Made by a program: the position numbers and the translations under genes. 11,899 nt of DNA, from assembly GCA_002291855.1 (NCBI GenBank), contig DBAW01000120.1, forward strand, positions 507 to 12,405, given 5' to 3'. The notes beneath the pieces are model-generated. The model had not been told where the DNA came from, made no database searches, and saw only the letters and a list, made by a program, of their open reading frames with translations. The stretch is from Sphingomonas sp. UBA1000 (GTDB lineage Bacteria > Pseudomonadota > Alphaproteobacteria > Sphingomonadales > Sphingomonadaceae). Positions 7,158-11,899 of this stretch are shown here, in pieces (within the stretch, counting starts at the first letter, position 1; every line of letters begins with the position of its first letter).

Positions 7158-8060
7158 ATGGCACGCCATTCCGATCGGCGGCCCGGCCATTCGCGGCGGG
7201 CGCAATATGGGCTGTTTTTCAGCTATGTCGCGGCGGTCTCCGGCGCGGTCGTGGCGCTGTTGCTGCTGATCCTGTCGGCGGTCGACCCGCAGGGGTTCGG
7301 CGCGCTGAAGGGCGCGGTCGGCGATGCGATGATGCCGCTCAGCGCCGGCGGCCGCGCGGTCGTGCGCACGGTGGGCGATCTGGGCGCCGACATGGGGGCC
7401 TATGTCGATGCCGCCGGCAAGGTCCGCCGGCTGGAAGCGCAGGCGCGGGCGCGCGAGACGGCGCTGATCAAGGCACGCGCGGTCGCGGTTGAAAATGCGC
7501 GGCTCAAACGCCTGCTCGGCATTGTCGAGGCGGGGCGGCCACCGGTCGCGACCGCACGGCTGGTCAGTTCGTCGGGCACCAGCATCCGCCGGTTCGCGAT
7601 GCTGTCGGCGGGGCTGACTTCGGGCGTGCGCATCGGCATGCCGGTGCGCGGGCCGGACGGGCTGGTTGGCCGCGTCGCCGGGGCGGGCGCGATTTCGGCG
7701 CGGGTGCAGCTGATCACCGATGGCGGCACCGTGGTGCCGGTCAAGCGCGCTGCCGACGGCCTGCCGGCAATCGCCACCGGGCTGGGCGACGGGCGGATCG
7801 AAATCCGCACGCTGGGCGCTGAATCCAACCCGTTCCGCCCGGGCGACATCTTCCTCACCTCGGGCGCGGGCGGCGTCTATCCCCCCGATCTGCCGGTCGC
7901 GCGGGTGACGCGGCGCACCCGCGACGGCGCGGTCGCCCTGCCCGCCGCCGATCCGGCGCGGCTCGATTACGCCATTGTCGAGCTGCCGTTCCAGCCGGCG
8001 CTGGCAGATGCCGGCAACGGGGCCGAAAGCGGGAGCCAGAACGGGATCGGGCAGCCATGA
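7158..8060 (+). CDS. mreC: Rod shape-determining protein MreC
   Basis: MreC is a bitopic inner-membrane protein whose periplasmic part binds and activates PBP2 within the elongasome. The protein has 300 residues. A basic cytoplasmic N-terminus (MARHSDRRPGHSRRAQ) is followed by one membrane helix (about 17-42, YGLFFSYVAAVSGAVVALLLLILSAV). A coiled-coil helix follows (about 86-122, KVRRLEAQARARETALIKARAVAVENARLKRLLG). The two-lobed beta domain (about 128-277) includes MPVRGPDGLVGRV and FLTSGAGGVYPPDLPVARV, which are hallmarks of MreC. The C-terminal tail is short and Gly/Asn/Gln-rich. The ATG at 7158 is the only start giving the basic leader before the membrane helix. Its TGA overlaps the mreD ATG in ATGA (8057-8060), so translation of the two is probably coupled. 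Confidence 0.95.
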   Translation: MARHSDRRPGHSRRAQYGLFFSYVAAVSGAVVALLLLILSAVDPQGFGALKGAVGDAMMPLSAGGRAVVRTVGDLGADMGAYVDAAGKVRRLEAQARARETALIKARAVAVENARLKRLLGIVEAGRPPVATARLVSSSGTSIRRFAMLSAGLTSGVRIGMPVRGPDGLVGRVAGAGAISARVQLITDGGTVVPVKRAADGLPAIATGLGDGRIEIRTLGAESNPFRPGDIFLTSGAGGVYPPDLPVARVTRRTRDGAVALPAADPARLDYAIVELPFQPALADAGNGAESGSQNGIGQP

Positions 8061-8569
8061 ACGCCCGCAGCGGCCAGTTCGGCGCGCCGCCGGTGCTGTC
8101 GGCGCGGGCGCGCATCGTGCCCGTCGCCGCGACCATGGCGGGTTCGATGGTCAGCGGCCTGCCGATCATTCTCGATCAGCCGCTGCTGCCGCCCGCCGGG
8201 CTGATGATGCTGCTGGCGTGGCGGCTGTTGCGGCCGGGGCTGTGGCCGGTCTGGGCGGCGCTGCCGCTGGGGCTGTTCGACGATCTGGCGAGCGGCCAGC
8301 CGGTCGGCAGCGCGATGCTCAGCTGGACGCTGATCTTCCTCGCCATCGAGGCGTCGGAACGCACGCTTGTCTGGCGCGACTATGTGCAGGACTGGCTGAT
8401 CGCAGCCCTTTGCCTGATCGGCGGCATCGCGTTCGGCTATGGCGCAGCGCTGGCGGCGGGCGGGGCCGCACCGTTCGCGGTGATCGTGCCGCAGATGCTG
8501 ATGGCGGTGCTGCTGTTCCCGATGACCGCGCGGCTGTGCGCGCGGCTCGACCAGTGGCGGCTGCGATGA
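8057..8569 (+). CDS. mreD: Rod shape-determining protein MreD
   Basis: MreD is the small polytopic membrane partner of MreC. The product is 170 residues and strongly hydrophobic. Likely membrane segments lie near 22-38, 46-58, 62-76, 85-99, 113-135 and 140-159. GLFDDLASGQPVGSAML (about 72-88) corresponds to the conserved G-x-x-x-D-L-x-S-G-x-P-x-G motif of MreD. The family is poorly conserved, and the call leans on this motif, the size and the position between mreC and mrdA. The start overlaps the mreC stop and the stop overlaps the mrdA start, both as ATGA. The sequence suggests no frameshift or truncation. Confidence 0.92.
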   Translation: MNARSGQFGAPPVLSARARIVPVAATMAGSMVSGLPIILDQPLLPPAGLMMLLAWRLLRPGLWPVWAALPLGLFDDLASGQPVGSAMLSWTLIFLAIEASERTLVWRDYVQDWLIAALCLIGGIAFGYGAALAAGGAAPFAVIVPQMLMAVLLFPMTARLCARLDQWRLR

Positions 8570-10656
8570 AGCGGCCGCCCCGCGTCGTCACCGAAGCCAG
8601 CCAGACCTTCACCTTCACGCGCCGGGCGATGTTCCTGGGTGCCGCTCAGGCCGGGGTCGGGCTGGTGCTGGCCGGGCGGATGGCATGGCTGTCGATCGCC
8701 GAGAATGAACGCTATGCGCTGCTGTCGGAAAGCAACCGCGTCAATCTGACGCTGATCCCGCCCCGGCGCGGCTGGATCATCGACCGCAATGGCCGGCCCA
8801 TCGCGATCAACCGCACCGATTTCCGCATCGACATCATCCCCGACCGGCTGACCGATGCCGACCGGGTGCTCGCGACCCTGCAAAGCCTGTTGAAGCTGCC
8901 GCCCGAAGAAATGGCCCGCATCCGCGAGGATCTGGACGCGGCTGCCGGCTATCAGCCGGTGCAGGTGGCCGAAAATCTCGACTGGAACAGCTTTGCCGCG
9001 GTGAGCGTGCGGCTCGACGAGCTGCCCGGCGTGTCGCCGATGCGCGGCTATTCGCGCTTCTATCCCGACGGGGCGGCGGTCGGCCATCTGATCGGCTATG
9101 TCGGCGCGGCCTCGGCCAAGGCCTATGAGGAAAGCAAGGATCCGCTGCTGATCACGCCGGGGTTCAAGGTCGGCAAGGACGGGATCGAAAAGCAGCTGGA
9201 GCCGCTGCTGCGGGGCAAGCCCGGTGCGAAGCGCGTCGAGGTGACGGCGCGCGGCAAGCTGGTGCGCGAGCTGGCGACGCGGCCCGACGAGCCGGGCCGG
9301 TCGCTGCGCCTGACCATCGACGAGCCGCTTCAGGCCTATGCGGCGCGGCGCATGGGGCCGCAATCGGGCGCGGCCATCGTCATCGACTGCCAGACCGGCG
9401 GCATCCTTGCGATGGCGTCGATGCCGGCGTTCGATCCCAACAGCTTTTCCGACGGCATCGGCCGCGACGAATGGCGGATGCTGTCGGAGGATGAGCGGCG
9501 GCCGCTTTACAACAAGGCGCTGCTCGCCATGTATCCGCCCGGATCGACCTTCAAGCCGATCCATGCGCTCGCCATTCTGGGCGCGGGGATCAGCCCGAAA
9601 GAAACCGTGCATTGCCCCGGCGGCTACCGGCTCGGCAACCGCTTCTACCGTTGTCTGGCCCGGCACGGCACGGTCGACATGACCCGCGCCATCGCCAAAA
9701 GCTGCAACACCTATTTCTATTCGATGGGCCGGCGCATCGGCATCGAACGCATCGCGGAAGCCGCGCGCACTGCCGGGCTGGGGCGCAAATATGATCTGCC
9801 CTTCCCCTCGCAGAATTACGGCACCGTGCCGGACAGCGCGTGGAAAAAGCGCAAATATGATCAGGACTGGTCGGCGTCGGACACGCTCAACGCCGCCATC
9901 GGGCAAGGCTATGTGCTGGTGACGCCGCTCCAGATGGCGGTGGCGGCGGCGCGCATCGCCTCGGGCCGGATGATCGAGCCGCAATTGCTCGCCGCGCGCG
10001 CCAAGGGGGCCGGCGATGCGCTGCCGATCCCGCCCGAATATCTGGCCGCCGTGCGCGAGGGGATGCGCCAGGTGGTCAATGGCGACGGCACCGCCGGGCG
10101 CAGCCGGCTGCCGATTGCGGGCATCGAAATGGCCGGCAAGACCGGCACCGCGCAGGTGCGGCGCATCGCCGGCGGCCAGCGCGGCGGGCTGAACGTGCCG
10201 TGGAAATATCGCGATCACGGGCTGTTCGTGTTCTTCGCCCCGGCCGACAATCCGCGCTATGCCGGGGCGGTGGTTGTCGAACATGGCATGTCGGGATCGG
10301 GCGCGGCGGCCCCGGTCGCGCGCGACATCATGACGTTCCTGTTCGATCCCGAAAAGGCGATGGCGACGCTGACCGAGATGGAGGCCGGCTGGGGCGGCGA
10401 CATCACCCAGCGCATGGCGCGCGAGGCCGCCGCCTTCAAGACACGCGGCACCCCCGCCACCGATCCGGGCGCAGGCACGCCCCCCGCAGGCGCGCCCCAG
10501 GCCGGAACCGCCCCGGCCGGCGCGGGTGAGGCCGCCACAGGTCAGACCGGCACAGGTCAGGCCGGCACTGCCGCTGCCGGGTCAGCGCAGGCCGCCGGAC
10601 CGGCGACGCCCGGCCAGCCCCCCGCCCCGCCCCCGCCAGAGGATGACCCGGAATGA
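8566..10656 (+). CDS. mrdA: Penicillin-binding protein 2, peptidoglycan DD-transpeptidase MrdA
   Basis: PBP2 cross-links the new glycan strands made by RodA during elongation. The 696-residue protein starts at ATG 8566, overlapping the mreD stop. The same frame stays open upstream to about 7975, but that part is mreC/mreD in another frame. One membrane anchor spans about 20-43. The pedestal begins NRVNLTLIPPRRGWIIDRNGRPIA (about 57-80). The transpeptidase motifs are complete: SxxK as GSTFK with nucleophile Ser327, SxN as SCN (379-381), and KTG (525-527, in AGKTGTAQV). A Cys pair (Cys350 in HCPGG and Cys363 in YRCL) sits in the active-site lid region. The unusual part is a 70-residue C-terminal tail (627-696) made almost only of Ala, Gly, Pro, Thr and Gln and ending PPPPEDDPE. 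It makes the protein longer than many PBP2s and is probably disordered. Confidence 0.96.
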   Translation: MKRPPRVVTEASQTFTFTRRAMFLGAAQAGVGLVLAGRMAWLSIAENERYALLSESNRVNLTLIPPRRGWIIDRNGRPIAINRTDFRIDIIPDRLTDADRVLATLQSLLKLPPEEMARIREDLDAAAGYQPVQVAENLDWNSFAAVSVRLDELPGVSPMRGYSRFYPDGAAVGHLIGYVGAASAKAYEESKDPLLITPGFKVGKDGIEKQLEPLLRGKPGAKRVEVTARGKLVRELATRPDEPGRSLRLTIDEPLQAYAARRMGPQSGAAIVIDCQTGGILAMASMPAFDPNSFSDGIGRDEWRMLSEDERRPLYNKALLAMYPPGSTFKPIHALAILGAGISPKETVHCPGGYRLGNRFYRCLARHGTVDMTRAIAKSCNTYFYSMGRRIGIERIAEAARTAGLGRKYDLPFPSQNYGTVPDSAWKKRKYDQDWSASDTLNAAIGQGYVLVTPLQMAVAAARIASGRMIEPQLLAARAKGAGDALPIPPEYLAAVREGMRQVVNGDGTAGRSRLPIAGIEMAGKTGTAQVRRIAGGQRGGLNVPWKYRDHGLFVFFAPADNPRYAGAVVVEHGMSGSGAAAPVARDIMTFLFDPEKAMATLTEMEAGWGGDITQRMAREAAAFKTRGTPATDPGAGTPPAGAPQAGTAPAGAGEAATGQTGTGQAGTAAAGSAQAAGPATPGQPPAPPPPEDDPE
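10536..10565 (+). repeat. Tandem 15-bp repeat inside the PBP2 tail
   Basis: Two adjacent copies of CACAGGTCAGRCCGG (10536-10550 and 10551-10565) differ at one base. They encode TGQTGTGQAG within the low-complexity C-terminus of PBP2. The unit is a multiple of three, so copy-number changes would keep the frame. Confidence 0.7.
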
Positions 10657-11762
10657 GGGACAGCCTGATCCCCGCCCCACTTGCCGCCCTGCCCTGGCGG
10701 GTGCTGCTGCTGGTCGCTGCAATCGGCAGTTTCGGGCTCGTGGTGCTCTATTCGGCGGCGGGCGGCAGCATGACCCCCTGGGCACTCAATCAGGGCGTGC
10801 GCTTCACCCTGTTCCTTGCCCTGGCGCTCGGCCTGTCGCGGGTGCGCGAGGCGAGCTGGCAGCTGATCGCCTTTCCGCTCTATGCCGTCGTGCTGGTGAT
10901 GCTGTTCGGGGTCGAACTGCTCGGCGCGGTGCGCGGCGGCAGCCAGCGTTGGCTGGATTTCGGGGTGATCCGCATCCAGCCATCCGAAATCATGAAACCG
11001 GCCATCGTGCTCACGGTCGCGCGCTTCTATGCGCTGCTGCCGCCGGGCCAGACGCGCACGCTGACCGCGATCTGGCCGGCGGCGCTGCTGATCGGCGTGC
11101 CGGTCGCGCTCGTCATGCTGCAACCCGATCTGGGCACCGCGCTGATGATCGCGGGCGGCGGGTTCACCGTCACCTTCCTCGCCGGCCTGCCGCTGCGCCT
11201 CTATGTCGGGGCGGGCCTTGGCCTCGCCGCTGCGATGCCGATCGCGTTCAGCATGCTGCACGAATATCAGCGCAACCGGGTGCTGATCTTCCTCAATCCA
11301 GAGGCCGATCCGCTCGGCAAGGGCTATCACATCACCCAGTCCAAGATCGCGATCGGATCGGGCGGCCTGTCGGGCAAGGGGTTCCTGCAAGGCACGCAGA
11401 GCCATCTCGACTATCTGCCTGAAGGACATACCGATTTCGTGTTCGCGACGATGGCCGAGGAATGGGGGCTGATGGGCGGCCTGTTCCTGATCGGCGCATT
11501 CCTGCTGCTGATCCGCTGGGCGATGCTGGTGGCGATGGCGGCACGGACACGCTTTGCCCGGCTGACGGCGGGTGGGCTGGCGATGACGATCTTCTTCTAT
11601 TTCGGCATCAACCTGATGATGGTCATGGGGCTGGCCCCGGTGGTCGGCATTCCGCTGCCGCTGGTTTCCTATGGCGGGTCGGCGGTGATGACGGTGATGA
11701 TCTGTCTGGGCATTCTGATGTCGATCGACCGCGACAACCGCCGCGCCGCGCCGGGGTTTTGA
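10653..11762 (+). CDS. rodA: Peptidoglycan glycosyltransferase RodA (SEDS family)
   Basis: RodA polymerises lipid II into glycan strands and pairs with PBP2. It is 369 residues and polytopic, with about ten hydrophobic segments, the usual SEDS size. Recognisable family blocks are GSQRWLDFGVIRIQPSEIMKPAIVL (about 96-120), LQPDLGTALM (156-165) and FLNPEADPLGKGYHITQSKIAIGSGG (from about 213). GKGFLQGTQSHLDYLPEGHTDFVFATMAEEWG (about 241-272) follows, and YGGSAVMTVMICLGILMSI lies near the C-terminus. Asp261 in HTDF lines up with the essential aspartate of E. coli RodA (Asp262). The presence of this loop and its place after mrdA separate it from FtsW. The ATG at 10653 overlaps the mrdA stop (ATGA), with AGAGGA (10638-10643) as ribosome binding site. 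It is the last gene of the operon. Confidence 0.96.
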   Translation: MRDSLIPAPLAALPWRVLLLVAAIGSFGLVVLYSAAGGSMTPWALNQGVRFTLFLALALGLSRVREASWQLIAFPLYAVVLVMLFGVELLGAVRGGSQRWLDFGVIRIQPSEIMKPAIVLTVARFYALLPPGQTRTLTAIWPAALLIGVPVALVMLQPDLGTALMIAGGGFTVTFLAGLPLRLYVGAGLGLAAAMPIAFSMLHEYQRNRVLIFLNPEADPLGKGYHITQSKIAIGSGGLSGKGFLQGTQSHLDYLPEGHTDFVFATMAEEWGLMGGLFLIGAFLLLIRWAMLVAMAARTRFARLTAGGLAMTIFFYFGINLMMVMGLAPVVGIPLPLVSYGGSAVMTVMICLGILMSIDRDNRRAAPGF

Positions 11763-11782
11763 GCGGGGTTTTCTTTGCGCGC

Positions 11783-11820
11783 CTCCCGGCGCGGGGGCGG
11801 CACCGGGAGTCCTTTGTTTG
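11783..11820 (+). terminator. Probable intrinsic terminator of the mre operon
   Basis: A perfect 7-bp inverted repeat CTCCCGG (11783-11789) and CCGGGAG (11803-11809), with a 13-base loop, is followed directly by the T-rich run TCCTTTGTTTG (11810-11820). It lies 20 bases after the rodA stop, where the operon should end. The loop is large and the T-run is interrupted, so strength is uncertain. Confidence 0.55.
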
Positions 11821-11829
11821 GTCGCGGCA

Positions 11830-11899
11830 CCGGCCGGCTCCCCCCCCCGGCCACCCAGATGATACTGCCGTTGGATGGCCGGGTGGGGGAGCGGGCCGG
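11830..11899. repeat. Long inverted repeat (23-bp arms) at the right edge of the window
   Basis: The left arm at 11830-11852 and the right arm at 11877-11899 are reverse complements at 21 of 23 positions, around a 24-base loop. The left arm includes a run of nine C (11840-11848). The structure may continue past the window end. It lies in non-coding sequence after the rodA terminator. Its function is not evident; a second terminator, a repetitive palindrome or a leader hairpin of the next gene are all possible. Confidence 0.7.

Noticed and set aside
7975..8565. N-terminal extension of the mrdA frame over mreC/mreD
   Set aside because: Extension is Arg/Ala-rich noise overlapping mreD. The PBP2 N-terminus with its membrane anchor begins at ATG 8566.
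8437..10284. Minus-strand open frame of 615 codons opposite mrdA
   Set aside because: Same antisense effect; no domain, and PBP2 motifs are intact on the plus strand.

Overview
The window is high-GC bacterial chromosome carrying conserved housekeeping genes. It looks alphaproteobacterial, most likely a sphingomonad. This rests on the very high third-position GC, an endonuclease-type MutL, a compact mreBCD-mrdA-rodA cluster and an intergenic repeat of alphaproteobacterial type. The placement is inference, since no rRNA or other marker gene is present. I see no tRNA, rRNA, CRISPR array, insertion sequence, prophage or other mobile gene.

Left part (1-3080, plus strand): the 3' end of rsmD (16S rRNA methyltransferase), a 57-residue DUF1508/YegP-type small protein, and a UvrD/PcrA-type DNA helicase that must start at a non-ATG codon. 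A short convergent gap (3081-3185) follows and is almost filled by two imperfect hairpins. They resemble the mosaic intergenic repeats (RIME-like) of alphaproteobacteria.

Middle part (3186-5960, minus strand): mutL, encoding a full-length mismatch-repair ATPase/endonuclease, followed downstream by a secreted or lipid-anchored alpha/beta hydrolase of unknown substrate. The hydrolase probably has its own promoter. A 140-bp divergent spacer separates mutL from the next cluster.

Right part (6101-11762, plus strand): a complete rod-shape and cell-elongation operon, mreB-mreC-mreD-mrdA(PBP2)-rodA. MreB filaments, MreC/MreD, the PBP2 transpeptidase and the RodA glycosyltransferase together form the elongasome that builds side-wall peptidoglycan. 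The last three junctions are 4-base ATGA overlaps, and mreB-mreC are 16 bp apart, which suggests one transcript with translational coupling. A terminator-like hairpin follows rodA. The window then ends in a near-perfect 23-bp inverted repeat that no gene explains.

I found no convincing undescribed multi-gene system. The items most worth a second look are the repeat element at 3086-3184, the terminal inverted repeat at 11830-11899, the disordered C-terminal tail on PBP2 and the orphan hydrolase next to mutL.
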